Notes: generated by a model from the letters alone, not told the origin. A stretch of 64,000 bases of DNA from Glycomyces fuscus (GCA_002529455.1 NYMS01000048.1:372001-436000), one strand, 5' to 3'. Positions 1-9,084 are shown, counted from the stretch's first letter. Program-made: numbers and translations.

Positions 1-147
1 GTCCCTGTGCCAGAGGGATGCGTGGGGGACACCGGTGCGCCCGGGGGTATCCGTCGCGTCGGAGCGGGGAAGGCCCCGTGCCTGGCGCGCTCGCGTCCAC
101 CAGGTGACGAGTCGATGTTCCGCACTCACATGATGAGGGAGGACGGA

Positions 148-471
148 GTGGAACAGGCCACACTCGTACGACGTACCGCTGAGGACCAGGGCACCCTGCA
201 GACGAGGGAGCACCGGGAGAACGTGGTCCCCCTGCAGGCCCGCCCGCGCGAGACGGCTGTGAGCAGCCCCTACGCGCCGGTGGAACTGAACCACGAGGAA
301 CTCGAACTGCTCGCCGAGATCGCCACCGGTGTCACCACGGAGGTGGCGGCCCGGCACCTCGAACTCAGCGCGCGCACCCTGCGCCGCCGCATCCGCAACA
401 TCTGCGACGTGCTCGGCGTGAACACACCCATCGAGGCGGTCGTCTGGGCCGCGCGGCGCCAGCTCATCTGA
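148..471 (+). CDS. Small LuxR-type helix-turn-helix protein
   Basis: A 107-residue protein whose C-terminal part (about residues 46-107) reads as a LuxR/GerE DNA-binding domain: a helix with ELLAEIATGVTTEVAARHL, then the recognition helix LSARTLRRRIRNICDVLGV, then EAVVWAARRQLI. The first 45 residues are polar and resemble no receiver or sensor domain, so it probably acts as a stand-alone DNA-binding regulator. The GTG at 148 is chosen because a GGGAGG ribosome-binding site lies six bases before it. In-frame ATG codons at 115, 130 and 133 are alternatives. The target genes cannot be read from the sequence. Confidence 0.75.
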   Translation: MEQATLVRRTAEDQGTLQTREHRENVVPLQARPRETAVSSPYAPVELNHEELELLAEIATGVTTEVAARHLELSARTLRRRIRNICDVLGVNTPIEAVVWAARRQLI

Positions 472-635
472 GCCGTCCGCGGCGCGGCGCCGCGGGCACA
501 CGGCGGCGCGGGGCGCCCTCCGGAGGAAGAGCGATCCGGTGGGCCCCACACACCCGCCACGGCACCCACCGGCACACCGGTGGGTGCCGACGCGTTTTCG
601 GACAGCGCGCGTCCGCCGGGCGCGGGACCCGGGCG

Positions 636-641
636 TAGTCT
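636..641 (+). promoter_or_regulatory. -10 box of a probable leaderless promoter
   Basis: TAGTCT lies nine bases before the ATG of the acetyltransferase gene. The same hexamer sits seven bases before the starts at 14993 and 42658. This spacing would place the transcript start at or next to the start codon. Confidence 0.5.
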
Positions 642-650
642 GGTCCGGCT

Positions 651-1340
651 ATGCCCGTTCGCCATGTTCACGTGCGCCGCGCCAGGACGCGCGACGTCGC
701 CGCCGTCCGGCGCCTCGTCGACACCTACACCGTCGACCGGCGCGTGCTCTCCAAGAGCACCGTCAACCTCTACGAGGACGTCCAGGAGTTCTGGGTGGCC
801 GAGGCCGAGGTGGTCCCCGACGCCCCGGGCCCCGCGGCCCCGGACCCCGTGTCCCCCCGCCCCGGTACCCAGCCCCCTCCCGGGGCGCCGGCCCCGCACC
901 CCTCCCCGCCCGAGGCGCCCCCGACCGGCACGCCCGCGCCGGGAGCGGTCCGCGTCGGTCCCCCCGAGGCCGGGGCCGAGTACCGCGTGGTGGGCTGCGG
1001 CGCGCTGCACGTGCTCTGGGAGGACCTGGCGGAGGTGCGCACCGTCGCCGTGGACCCCTCCCTGCGCGGGTTCGGCGTCGGACACCGCATCGTGTCCGCG
1101 CTGCTCGACACCGCTCGGGAGTTGGGCGTGCGCCGTGTGTTCTGCCTGACATTCGAGACCGGTTTCTTCGCCAAACACGGCTTTGCCCCGATCCAGGGCA
1201 CGCCCGTCTCCTCCCGCGTGTACGAGGAACTCCTGCGTTCCTATGACGAGGGCGTCGCCGAATTTCTCGACTTGGAGCGGGTTAAGCCCAACACCCTCGG
1301 GAACACCCGCATGCTTGTGCACCTCGACGCGGCAACGTGA
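651..1340 (+). CDS. Amino-acid N-acetyltransferase (arginine pathway, GNAT fold)
   Basis: A GNAT acetyltransferase of 229 residues resembling the short actinobacterial N-acetylglutamate synthases, which acetylate glutamate with acetyl-CoA as the first step of arginine synthesis. The acetyl-CoA loop is visible as VDPSLRGFGVGHRIV (about residues 134-148), with R139, G140, G142 and G144 forming the RxxGxG signature. The C-terminal FETGFFAKHGF is typical of the family. Odd: a proline-rich stretch of about 55 residues (roughly 54-108) is inserted between the two halves of the fold. A TAGTCT box ends only nine bases before the ATG and there is no ribosome-binding site, so the transcript may be leaderless. 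Placement near lsr2 and clpC follows the pattern of related actinomycetes. Confidence 0.8.
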   Translation: MPVRHVHVRRARTRDVAAVRRLVDTYTVDRRVLSKSTVNLYEDVQEFWVAEAEVVPDAPGPAAPDPVSPRPGTQPPPGAPAPHPSPPEAPPTGTPAPGAVRVGPPEAGAEYRVVGCGALHVLWEDLAEVRTVAVDPSLRGFGVGHRIVSALLDTARELGVRRVFCLTFETGFFAKHGFAPIQGTPVSSRVYEELLRSYDEGVAEFLDLERVKPNTLGNTRMLVHLDAAT

Positions 1341-1804
1341 ACCGCCCGCGTCTAAAGGTTTTCGCGCTCACTCGGGACCAAGTTCCCCATACGGGCCGCG
1401 GCCGGGCCAACAGCGCGCCCTCCCGCCTGTCCGCGCAGCTTATGCACAACCGGATGGCGGGGCCGGGGAAGGGTACGGGTAATGTGTACCCCGGGGGAGA
1501 GTCCCGCCCACACGTTGAAGGAAGTTCCGCGCAGCGGTGACGAAGGGTCGGGATTTGACGCCGACGGACACCGTGTTCCCCGAGGACACACCAGGACGCC
1601 GAACGCACGGCCGGACATTGACCCCCCACCGGGTTTGCCGGAGGCGTCTCGGGTACGTCCGGTGTCAAACCGGGGGCAAACGATGTCTATGATGTCCGGT
1701 ATGCGTTTGCCCGGGCGCCTGGCGAGCCATCCCCCAGGAGCAGCCCGACACTGAGTCGGGTATTTGCTGCAATAAGTAACAACCAGGAAGGGTGGACCGC
1801 TTCG
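1341..1804. other. 464-base intergenic stretch with alternative hairpins
   Basis: No convincing gene. Two overlapping pairings compete: GGTTTG 1632-1637 with CAAACC 1666-1671, or GTTTGCC 1633-1639 with GGCAAAC 1675-1681. Further on, CCCGAC 1744-1749 pairs with GTCGGG 1755-1760 and is followed by TATTT, like a weak terminator or attenuator 45 bases before the next gene. Confidence 0.4.
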
Positions 1805-2086
1805 ATGGGGAACTTTTTGTCGTCGGTGCTTCCCCCTGGACTGATCGACGTATTGTCGGCACTCATCCCGCCAGTGGTTGTCGGTGCGGTCTTCTGCACC
1901 TTCGTCATCCAGCTGCTGCGCAAGGAGATGGCACCCCGCCGGATGGACGGAAGCCTGGTCAGCAAGGACGGGGCGGCCAGGGGCGCGGGTGACGGCAGGG
2001 ACGGGTCCGGGGCCGCAGAGCCGGGATCCGCGGACGCGACGCCGATTGTCCAGGGTGGGGAACGCGCCGAATCCGACGGTCGTTGA
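1805..2086 (+). CDS. Small single-span membrane protein, unknown function
   Basis: A 93-residue protein with one membrane helix near the start (about residues 8-34, including VVVGAVFCTFVIQLL). A short basic stretch follows (RKEMAPRR), then a Gly/Ala/Asp-rich tail expected to be disordered and cytoplasmic if the N-terminus is outside. An AGGAAGG ribosome-binding site lies upstream of the ATG. I do not recognise a family. It sits upstream of lsr2 on the same strand but is separated by 217 bases containing a promoter, so the two need not be cotranscribed. Confidence 0.6.
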   Translation: MGNFLSSVLPPGLIDVLSALIPPVVVGAVFCTFVIQLLRKEMAPRRMDGSLVSKDGAARGAGDGRDGSGAAEPGSADATPIVQGGERAESDGR

Positions 2087-2229
2087 TACGGTACTCGACC
2101 GATCGCGCGCTCCTCGGGGAGCGAGGAACCGGCCTCACGCGTGCGCGGGCCATCTCGCCGCCCCCGCGCCCCTCGGGCGAACCCCCGAAACCGGAGGCGG
2201 AGTCCGGGTGATTTCAGGCACGCCGGGAA

Positions 2230-2258
2230 TTGTCTTCCGCGTTCTCCCGAGATAGCTT
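2230..2258 (+). promoter_or_regulatory. Probable vegetative promoter of lsr2
   Basis: TTGTCT at 2230-2235 and TAGCTT at 2253-2258 are separated by 17 bases, close to the actinobacterial housekeeping sigma consensus (TTGACN-17-TAGNNT). The expected start near 2264 gives a leader of about 40 bases. Confidence 0.55.
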
Positions 2259-2303
2259 TACATTCAGGTGTGGAGACACCGCTCTTCTGAAAGGTTTGAT
2301 TCC

Positions 2304-2645
2304 ATGGCACAGAAGGTCCAGGTTTTCCTGGTCGACGACCTCGACGGTGGCGAGGCCGAGGAGACGGTGACGTTCGGTCTGGACGGCTCCGTGTACGAAA
2401 TCGACCTCAGCGCGGGTAATGCCGCCAAGCTCCGTGAGGCGCTTACTCCGTTCGTGGACGCCGCCCGCAAGGCTCCGGCCAAGGCGTCCCGCAGCGCGGG
2501 CCGCCGGAGCGGCAGCCGGAATGCTCCCAGCCGTGAGCGCAGCGCCGAGATTCGCGCCTGGGCGAAGGCCGCGGGCAAGCCCGTCAATGAGCGCGGCCGT
2601 ATCCCCGCGGCGATCGTCGCCGAATATGAGGCCATCAAGGGCTAG
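2304..2645 (+). CDS. lsr2: Lsr2 nucleoid-associated protein (xenogeneic silencer)
   Basis: A 113-residue protein with both halves of Lsr2. The N-terminal dimerisation part starts MAQKVQVFLVDDLDGGEAEETVTFGLDG and carries the YEIDLS strand. The C-terminal DNA-binding part has SAEIRAWAKAAGKPVNERGRIPAAIVAEYEAI, with RGR as the AT-hook-like element that enters the minor groove (here within NERGRIP). Lsr2 binds AT-rich DNA and silences foreign genes, the actinobacterial counterpart of H-NS. The ATG at 2304 is preceded by GAAAGG. It lies directly before clpC, an order known in other actinomycetes. Confidence 0.97.
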   Translation: MAQKVQVFLVDDLDGGEAEETVTFGLDGSVYEIDLSAGNAAKLREALTPFVDAARKAPAKASRSAGRRSGSRNAPSRERSAEIRAWAKAAGKPVNERGRIPAAIVAEYEAIKG

Positions 2646-3475
2646 GTTTGCCGCCGACCCCCGGTTCGCCGAAATGTTGTCAGGTCTTGATCGAATTACG
2701 GTCGGTACCTGCCGGGGGAGGACACCCGAACCCGACCATCCCGGGCCGCGGAGCGGCCCAGTGACACGGGATGCCAGGGGATACACCGGGCCCGACGGGC
2801 CCTTCGGGCGGTACGGAGCACCGGACCGGGCTCCGCGCCGATGACAGCGGTCGTCCGGCCCCCGCGGCCCCAGGCCTCCGCCGCCACACCCACGGGTTGG
2901 GCCGGACGGCGAGGCGGGGCGGGGCAGTCCGCCGGAGCGCCGCGCCGCCGTGTCCGCGCGCGACCGCCCGCGGGCGTACGGGACCGCCATGAGCTTCCCG
3001 GCCCGGGGAGAAGGCACTCGCTTCCGGTCCCGCGACCCCGGTCGCGGGACCCGAGTCCCCCTCGCCGCGCCGGTCGACGACGCGTATTTCCCGCTTTCCC
3101 CGCCCGGCCGGATCCGGTCGGAAGAACAACGCGCGGCCTGTTCGCTCAGAGCCGATAACGCTTACACGTGCGCGGTCCGGGCACTCTTGTGACACAGGGA
3201 GAGCCGGAGCCGTTCGCCTTCGGCGTACAGGGAAATCTGACGGCGCAATTGGTAGTTGGATGTTGGGTGAACGCCCTATCGTCGGGGAAAGTCTCTGGCA
3301 CGGACGGCTCCGGCCGGTCGTACGGAGGCCCACGTCTGGTCGGCAGCCGGCCGACCGTTCGGACGGGTGCGAGAGCGCTCCCCGGGGCGGTTCATCCCTG
3401 TGGGGCCGATATGCGGAAGAGTTGGGTCGGAGTGAACCGTCCCTGCCTGACCGCTCTGTAGAGGAGCGACGAGAC
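2646..3475. other. 830-base lsr2-clpC intergenic stretch
   Basis: No credible gene was found. It contains a small hairpin after lsr2 (GGGCCGC 2743-2749 with GCGGCCC 2753-2759), a perfect 26-base palindrome at 3026-3051, and a ClgR-like box at 3212-3228. The length suggests a long regulatory leader for clpC. Confidence 0.5.
3212..3228. promoter_or_regulatory. ClgR-like operator upstream of clpC
   Basis: GTTCGCCTTCGGCGTAC contains the inverted CGCC/GGCG core. It fits the published corynebacterial ClgR pattern (WCGCYNANRGCGWW) except at the central A. ClgR is known to activate clpC and clpP genes in actinobacteria. The site is about 250 bases before the clpC start. Confidence 0.45.
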
Positions 3476-5986
3476 ATGTTCGAGAGGTTTACCGACCGCG
3501 CGCGGCGAGTCGTGGTTCTGGCCCAGGAAGAGGCCAGGATGCTCAACCACAACTACATCGGTACGGAGCACATCCTGCTCGGCCTCATCCACGAGGGTGA
3601 GGGCGTCGCCGCCAAGGCTCTGGAGAGCCTTGGTATCAGCCTCGAAGCGGTTCGGCAGCAGGTTGAGGAGATCATCGGCCAGGGCCAGCAGGCGCCGTCG
3701 GGGCACATCCCGTTCACCCCGCGCGCCAAGAAGGTCCTGGAGCTGTCGCTGCGCGAGGCGCTTCAGCTCGGCCACAACTACATCGGTACCGAGCACATAC
3801 TGCTGGGCCTGATCCGCGAGGGCGAGGGCGTGGCCGCCCAGGTCCTCGTCAAGCTGGGCGCGGACCTGAACCGCGTGCGCCAGCAGGTCATCCAGCTGCT
3901 GCACGGCTACCAGGGCAAGGAGCCGCAGGCCACCGGAGCCTCGTCGGAGTCCACCCCCTCCACCTCGCTGGTGCTGGACCAGTTCGGTCGCAACCTGACC
4001 CAGGCCGCCCGGGAGAGCAAGCTCGACCCGGTCATCGGCAGGGACAAGGAGATCGAGCGCGTCATGCAGGTCCTGTCCCGCAGGACCAAGAACAACCCGG
4101 TCCTGATCGGTGAGCCCGGTGTCGGCAAGACGGCCGTGGTCGAGGGCCTGGCCCAGAAGATCGTCAAGGGCGAGATCCCCGAGACGCTCAAGGACAAGCA
4201 GCTGTACACGCTGGACCTGGGCGCGCTGGTCGCGGGCAGCCGCTACCGCGGTGACTTCGAGGAGCGCCTCAAGAAGGTGCTCAAGGAGATCCGCACCCGC
4301 GGCGACATCATCCTGTTCATCGACGAGCTGCACACGCTGGTCGGCGCGGGCGCGGCGGAGGGTGCCATAGACGCCGCCTCCATCCTCAAGCCCATGCTGG
4401 CCCGGGGCGAGCTGCAGACCATCGGTGCGACCACGCTGGACGAGTACCGCAAGTACCTGGAGAAGGACGCCGCGCTGGAGCGCCGCTTCCAGCCCATCCA
4501 GGTGGACGAGCCGACGATCAAGCACGCCATCGAGATCCTCAAGGGCCTGCGCGACCGCTACGAGGCCCACCACCGGGTCTCCATCACCGACAGCGCGCTG
4601 GTGGCCGCCGCGCAGCTGGCCGACCGCTACATCAGCGACCGGTTCCTGCCGGACAAGGCGATCGACCTCATCGACGAGGCGGGCTCGCGGATGCGCATCC
4701 GCCGGATGACCGCCCCGCCGGACCTGCGCGAGTTCGACGAGAAGATCGCCGCGGTGCGCCGCGACAAGGAGTCGGCGATCGACGCGCAGGACTTCGAGAA
4801 GGCGGCGTCGCTGCGCGACGACGAGAAGCAGCTCCTGGGCAAGAAGGCGCAGCGGGAGAAGGAGTGGAAGGCCGGCGACATGGACGTCGTGGCCGAGGTG
4901 GACGAGGAGCTCATCGCCGAGGTCCTGGCCGCCTCCACCGGCATCCCGGTCTTCAAGCTCACCGAGGAGGAGTCCTCCCGGCTGCTGCGCATGGAGGACG
5001 AGCTGCACCGGCGCGTCATCGGCCAGGAGGACGCCATCAAGGCGCTCTCCCAGGCGATCCGCCGTACCCGCGCCGGGCTCAAGGACCCCAAGCGCCCGGG
5101 TGGTTCGTTCATCTTCGCCGGCCCGTCCGGTGTGGGTAAGACCGAGCTGTCCAAGACGCTGGCCGAGTTCCTGTTCGGGGACGAGGACGCGCTGATCCAG
5201 CTGGACATGTCCGAGTTCATGGAGAAGCACACCGTCTCGCGGCTGTTCGGCTCCCCGCCCGGGTACGTGGGCTACGAGGAGGGCGGCCAGCTCACCGAGA
5301 AGGTGCGCCGCAAGCCGTTCTCCGTGGTGCTCTTCGACGAGATCGAGAAGGCCCACAACGACATCTTCAACTCGCTCCTCCAGGTCCTGGAGGAGGGACG
5401 TCTCACCGACGCCCAGGGTCGCAACGTCGACTTCAAGAACACGGTCATCATCATGACGACCAACCTGGGCACCCGGGACATCTCCAAGGGCCAGGCCATG
5501 GGCTTCGCCAAGGAGGACGACGCCCAGACGAACTACGAGCGGATGAAGGCCAAGGTCAGCGAGGAGCTCAAGACCAACTTCCGGCCCGAGTTCCTCAACC
5601 GTGTGGACGACATCATCGTCTTCCACCAGCTGACGGAGAAGGAGATCTTCCAGATCGTGGATCTGATGATCACGAGCCTGGACGGCCGTCTCAAGGAACG
5701 GGACATGGGGATCGAGCTCCGCCCCCAGGCGAAGAAGATCCTGTCCGAGCGCGGGTTCGACCCGGTGCTGGGCGCCCGTCCGCTGCGCCGGACGATCCAG
5801 CGGGAGATCGAGGACCAGCTGTCCGAGAAGATCCTGTTCGGTGACCTCAAGGCGGGCCAGATCGTGGTGATCGACGCCGAGGGCGAGGGCACGGACGCCA
5901 AGTTCACCTTCAAGGGCGTGCCCAAGCCGGCCGCGGTGCCGGACACGCCCGAGGTCGAGGAGTCGGCCGCAGGCAAGCGGGAGTAG
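3476..5986 (+). CDS. clpC: ClpC, AAA+ unfoldase of the Clp protease
   Basis: An 836-residue class I Hsp100 ATPase that unfolds proteins and feeds them to ClpP. It has the double Clp_N repeat (about residues 1-145; each repeat shows [13 protein letters not shown]). The first AAA+ module has Walker A GEPGVGKT near residue 212 and Walker [13 protein letters not shown]-like coiled middle region (about 420-460) follows, then the second AAA+ module with GPSGVGKT near 548 and [11 protein letters not shown]. The GYVGYEEGG pore loop of module two is present. The ATG at 3476 ([20 protein letters not shown]) matches the family start and has a GAGGAG site; longer upstream starts lack similarity to ClpC. 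An intrinsic terminator follows at 6011. Confidence 0.98.
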   Translation: MFERFTDRARRVVVLAQEEARMLNHNYIGTEHILLGLIHEGEGVAAKALESLGISLEAVRQQVEEIIGQGQQAPSGHIPFTPRAKKVLELSLREALQLGHNYIGTEHILLGLIREGEGVAAQVLVKLGADLNRVRQQVIQLLHGYQGKEPQATGASSESTPSTSLVLDQFGRNLTQAARESKLDPVIGRDKEIERVMQVLSRRTKNNPVLIGEPGVGKTAVVEGLAQKIVKGEIPETLKDKQLYTLDLGALVAGSRYRGDFEERLKKVLKEIRTRGDIILFIDELHTLVGAGAAEGAIDAASILKPMLARGELQTIGATTLDEYRKYLEKDAALERRFQPIQVDEPTIKHAIEILKGLRDRYEAHHRVSITDSALVAAAQLADRYISDRFLPDKAIDLIDEAGSRMRIRRMTAPPDLREFDEKIAAVRRDKESAIDAQDFEKAASLRDDEKQLLGKKAQREKEWKAGDMDVVAEVDEELIAEVLAASTGIPVFKLTEEESSRLLRMEDELHRRVIGQEDAIKALSQAIRRTRAGLKDPKRPGGSFIFAGPSGVGKTELSKTLAEFLFGDEDALIQLDMSEFMEKHTVSRLFGSPPGYVGYEEGGQLTEKVRRKPFSVVLFDEIEKAHNDIFNSLLQVLEEGRLTDAQGRNVDFKNTVIIMTTNLGTRDISKGQAMGFAKEDDAQTNYERMKAKVSEELKTNFRPEFLNRVDDIIVFHQLTEKEIFQIVDLMITSLDGRLKERDMGIELRPQAKKILSERGFDPVLGARPLRRTIQREIEDQLSEKILFGDLKAGQIVVIDAEGEGTDAKFTFKGVPKPAAVPDTPEVEESAAGKRE

Positions 5987-6010
5987 TACCGCCCGACCGT
6001 GCGTGACAGC

Positions 6011-6036
6011 GGGGGCATCCCTTCGGGGGTGCCCCC
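6011..6036 (+). terminator. Intrinsic terminator after clpC
   Basis: GGGGGCA pairs with TGCCCCC around CCCTTCGGGG, giving a stable UUCG-type hairpin 25 bases after the clpC stop. It is followed by a short pyrimidine run. Confidence 0.6.
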
Positions 6037-6064
6037 TTCGCCATGGGAAGGCTAGGGTTCGAAC

Positions 6065-6967
6065 GTGACTCATCCAGATCCCCGACAGCACGATCCGTGG
6101 CAGGCGCAGCAGCGGCAACCGCAGCCCGGAGCCGGTCAGCACGGCCCCCGGCCGGGAGAGGCTCCCCCAGGGCACCACGGTGCGTTCCCACCCGGCGGCC
6201 CGCCTCCCCAGGGGCGGTTCCCCGCGGGCGGGATGCCGCCCGCCGGGCCGCAGGGCCCCCACGGGCCGCAGGGCCCCCACGGCGGTCCGCCCGGACCCCA
6301 CGGACCCCACGGTCCGTACCCGAACCAGCCCCAGCCGCGGGGGAGGGGCGGGACCGGCCTGATCGTCGGGGCCGTCCTCCTGGTGGCCGTCCTCATGGTG
6401 GGCGGCGGTGCTGTCGCGGTGTCGCTGTTCTCCGGCGGCGGTGGCGGCGGCGCCTCCGCGGAGGGCATCGGCGAGGTGCGCTACTACGAGGGCCTGTCCA
6501 GCGACCACGTCGACGAGGGCGAGACCGTCGACTACGGGATGTTCCCGCCCGCGGGCGGGCCGCACTACCCGGTCTGGCAGAACTGCGGCGTCTACGACCA
6601 GCCCCTGCGCGCGGAGTACGTCGTGCACGCCCAGGAGCACGGCGCCGTGTGGATCGCCTACGACCCCGGGCTCTCCGAGTCCCAGGTCCAGGCCCTGGCC
6701 GGTTACTACTCGCCCGGCGACTACCTGGTGGTCAGCCCCGTGGAGGGACTGCCCGCCCCGGTGGTGGCGTCGGCCTGGGGCTCCCAGATCCTCCTGGAGG
6801 ACCCCGAGGACCCCCGTCTGGCCGAGTACCTCGTCGAGTTCGTCCAGGGGGAGGACACCCCCGAGCCGGGCGCGCCGTGCAGCGACGGCCACTCCGGCAC
6901 CGAGGCCGACCCCGCGGGGGGCTCCTCCGGGACCGCCGCGTCGCAGTACGCCGACCCGCAGGGCTGA
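6065..6967 (+). CDS. DUF3105 membrane-anchored protein
   Basis: A 300-residue protein with a Gln/Pro/Gly/His-rich cytoplasmic region (residues 1-95, with repeated PHGPQG and GPHGP units), one membrane helix (about 98-120, LIVGAVLLVAVLMVGGGAVAVSLF), and an external domain. The external domain matches DUF3105: GETVDYGMFPPAGGPHYPVWQNCGVY and EYVVHAQEHGAVWIAYDP are the conserved blocks, with paired His and Cys residues. The biochemical role of DUF3105 is unknown. The GTG start at 6065 directly follows the clpC terminator, so it needs its own promoter. The tail is poorly conserved and acidic. Confidence 0.8.
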   Translation: MTHPDPRQHDPWQAQQRQPQPGAGQHGPRPGEAPPGHHGAFPPGGPPPQGRFPAGGMPPAGPQGPHGPQGPHGGPPGPHGPHGPYPNQPQPRGRGGTGLIVGAVLLVAVLMVGGGAVAVSLFSGGGGGGASAEGIGEVRYYEGLSSDHVDEGETVDYGMFPPAGGPHYPVWQNCGVYDQPLRAEYVVHAQEHGAVWIAYDPGLSESQVQALAGYYSPGDYLVVSPVEGLPAPVVASAWGSQILLEDPEDPRLAEYLVEFVQGEDTPEPGAPCSDGHSGTEADPAGGSSGTAASQYADPQG

Positions 6968-7060
6968 GGAACCCCGGCGGCCTCCTCCCGGCCGGCGTCC
7001 GGGGACGGCGCCGGACCGGGGCGCCGTGCGGCGACCGGTCCCGTCGGAGCCGGGACGCGC

Positions 7061-7936
7061 TCAGCCCGGCAGGGCGTACCGGCCGTCGTCCAGGGGGTCC
7101 ACCAGCCCGTCGGACACCAGGGCGTCCAGGGCCCGCTCGCGCTGGACGTGGTCGTCCCAGACGACGTCCAGCGCGTCCTTGGGCACCGGGTGGGCGGAGT
7201 CGCGCAGCACCGCCAGCAGCCGCCCGCGCACCTGCCGGTCGGTTCCCGCGTAGGTCTGGCCCCGCCGGGGCGGGCCGTCGTAGGCGGGCTTGCCCGCGAG
7301 CCGCCAGGCGCACTGGTGGGCGATCGGGCAGTCCGCGCACGCGGGTGCGCGCGCGGTGCACACCAGCGCGCCCAGCTCCATGACGGCCACGCCCCAGCGG
7401 GCGGCCACCGAGGGCTCGGACGGCAGCAGGGACTCGGCGAGGGCGGTCTCCGCCTTGGTCTGTGTTTTCGGCGGGTACTGGACCCCGGTTTCGGCTCTCG
7501 CCAGGACACGTCGAACGTTCGTGTCCAGAATGGCGTGCCGCTGACCGAAGGCGAAGCTCGCCACCGCGGCGGCGGTGTAGGCGCCGACGCCCGGCAGGGA
7601 CAGCAGCGTGGCGTGGTCGTCGGGGACCCGCCCGCCGTGCTCCTCGGTGATGGCCACCGCGCACGCGTGCAGGCGCAGCGCCCGGCGCGGGTAGCCGAGC
7701 CGGTTCCACATGCGCACCGCCTCCCCGGAGGGCTCCCGGGCCAGGTCGGCCGGGGTGGGCCAGCGCTCCATCCAGGCGCGCCAGGCGGGCAGCACGCGCA
7801 CCACGGGGGTCTGCTGGAGCATGATCTCGCTGACCAGGATCGACCACGGGGAGGCGTCGGGCCGACGCCAGGGGAGGTCGCGGGCGTGGCTCTCGTACCA
7901 CGCCAGAACCGGGGTGCTGTAAGGGTTATCGCTCAT
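7061..7936 (-). CDS. mutY: A/G-specific adenine DNA glycosylase MutY
   Basis: A 291-residue base-excision repair enzyme that removes adenine mispaired with 8-oxoguanine. The catalytic Glu is E37 in SEIMLQQT. The helix-hairpin-helix is LLSLPGVGAYTAAAV, followed by the catalytic Asp D138 in AILDTNVRRVLAR; both numbers match the bacterial enzyme. The iron-sulfur loop is C193-X6-C200-X2-C203-X5-C209. After the cluster only about 80 residues remain, so the C-terminal 8-oxoG recognition domain is shorter than in the 350-residue E. coli protein, as is usual in actinomycetes. It is divergent from the 8000 gene. Confidence 0.95.
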   Translation of the reverse strand: MSDNPYSTPVLAWYESHARDLPWRRPDASPWSILVSEIMLQQTPVVRVLPAWRAWMERWPTPADLAREPSGEAVRMWNRLGYPRRALRLHACAVAITEEHGGRVPDDHATLLSLPGVGAYTAAAVASFAFGQRHAILDTNVRRVLARAETGVQYPPKTQTKAETALAESLLPSEPSVAARWGVAVMELGALVCTARAPACADCPIAHQCAWRLAGKPAYDGPPRRGQTYAGTDRQVRGRLLAVLRDSAHPVPKDALDVVWDDHVQRERALDALVSDGLVDPLDDGRYALPG

Positions 7937-7999
7937 CTTTAACTGGGAATCGGCGGGTTGAGTAGGTGAGGTACACGCAAAACCGCAATACTACGGCGC

Positions 8000-8764
8000 A
8001 TGGCGTCAAGTACCGGACAACCAGGAGCCGTCAGCCGCGAGACCTACTGGAAGCGGCGTGCCTTCGTGCTGGCCGTGGCCCTCCTGGCGCTCGCGCTCAT
8101 CGCGTACGCCTGCCGCCCCAACGGTGAGGAGAGCGGCGAGCCGACCCGCTCGGACGCGGGTGTCGAGGCCTCTCCCAGTGTCCCACCCGCCGAGCCCTCC
8201 GCGGACGGGGACAAGGAACCCGAGGCCGATCCCTCCGAGGGGGCGCAGGAGAGCGCCGACCCCTCCGGGGACGCCGAGGACGCCGAGGACTCCGGCGGCG
8301 CCGCGGCCGGCGGCGACTCCGCCGGCGGCGGTGGCGGTGGCGAGGTGCCCGCTCCGGAGCGCCCCGAGGACGCCTGCCGCCCGCAGGACATCGTGGTGAC
8401 CTTCGAGTACGCGGAGGAGGACCAGGAGGTCTACGGCGCCGGTGCCAACCCGGCCTTCCGGATCACCGTGGTCAACACCGCCGAGCAGACCTGCACCGTG
8501 GACGTGGGCGGCGAGGCCCTGGAGGTCCGCATCCACTCGGGCGACGACCGGATCTTCTCCACCGCCGACTGCGCGGAGGGCGAGGAGAAGCGCCAGATCA
8601 GCAGGGGCGTGCCGCACGAGTACACGTTCACCTGGGAGCGGCTGCGCTCCTTCGAGGACTGCCGCGACACCGACACCTCGGCCCGGCCCGGCTGGTACCG
8701 GGCCAACCTGCACGGGGACTACGCCGGGGACCAGCCCGAGCTGCCGTTCCAGCTCAAGGCCTGA
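8000..8764 (+). CDS. Membrane-anchored acidic secreted protein, unknown function
   Basis: A 254-residue protein with a short basic start, one hydrophobic anchor (about residues 20-38, AFVLAVALLALALIAYAC), a low-complexity acidic linker (about 45-120, rich in Glu, Asp, Ser, Gly), and a compact external domain with regularly placed cysteines. The external part (DIVVTFEYAEEDQEVYGAGANPAFRITVVNTAEQTC) looks like an Ig-like beta sandwich; this is inference from strand pattern. No function is recognised. There is no ribosome-binding site, and an AATACT box ends seven bases before the ATG, so the message may be leaderless. A strong hairpin follows directly. Confidence 0.65.
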   Translation: MASSTGQPGAVSRETYWKRRAFVLAVALLALALIAYACRPNGEESGEPTRSDAGVEASPSVPPAEPSADGDKEPEADPSEGAQESADPSGDAEDAEDSGGAAAGGDSAGGGGGGEVPAPERPEDACRPQDIVVTFEYAEEDQEVYGAGANPAFRITVVNTAEQTCTVDVGGEALEVRIHSGDDRIFSTADCAEGEEKRQISRGVPHEYTFTWERLRSFEDCRDTDTSARPGWYRANLHGDYAGDQPELPFQLKA

Positions 8765-8769
8765 GCCGC

Positions 8770-8819
8770 CGCACGACACGGGGCCGGGGGCGCGAGAGCC
8801 CCCGGCCCCGTGTCGTGCG
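8770..8819. terminator. Perfect 22-bp hairpin
   Basis: Bases 8770-8791 and 8798-8819 are perfect reverse complements (22 pairs) around a six-base GCGAGA loop, starting five bases after the stop codon at 8764. There is no T tract on either side, so it may act as a transcript-stabilising or factor-dependent terminator. Confidence 0.65.
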
Positions 8820-9018
8820 CCCAGTCGTCGCGGGCCTCCCCGCCCAGGCCCCGGGCGGTCACGGCCGCCTGGCGGGTGTCGGTGACCGCGCCCCGCAGCA
8901 CCGTGTCGGGCGGTCGCGCGCAAGCGCGGACACGGCTCCGGAGGGCTTCGGGGGTGACAGTCCTGTGGCGCGGGGAGCCCCTTTACGGCATCGGGGTTCG
9001 GGGATACGCTTCCTGCGG

Positions 9019-9034
9019 TTGGGAGCGCTCCCAA
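9019..9034. promoter_or_regulatory. CebR-type operator before the CE3 esterase
   Basis: TTGGGAGCGCTCCCAA is a perfect 16-base palindrome whose 14-base core, TGGGAGCGCTCCCA, equals the published operator of CebR. CebR is the LacI-family repressor of cellulose and cello-oligosaccharide use in Streptomyces. It lies about 50 bases before the esterase start. Confidence 0.8.
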
Positions 9035-9084
9035 GCGGGCGCTCCTCCGGGGGTGCCCGCTCTCTTCTCCCAAGGAGTTCCCTC

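Noticed and set aside
3392-6892. A 1166-codon minus-strand open frame
   Set aside because: It is antisense to clpC and the DUF3105 gene; its Leu/Gly/Val/Asp-rich composition is the mirror of high-GC coding DNA.
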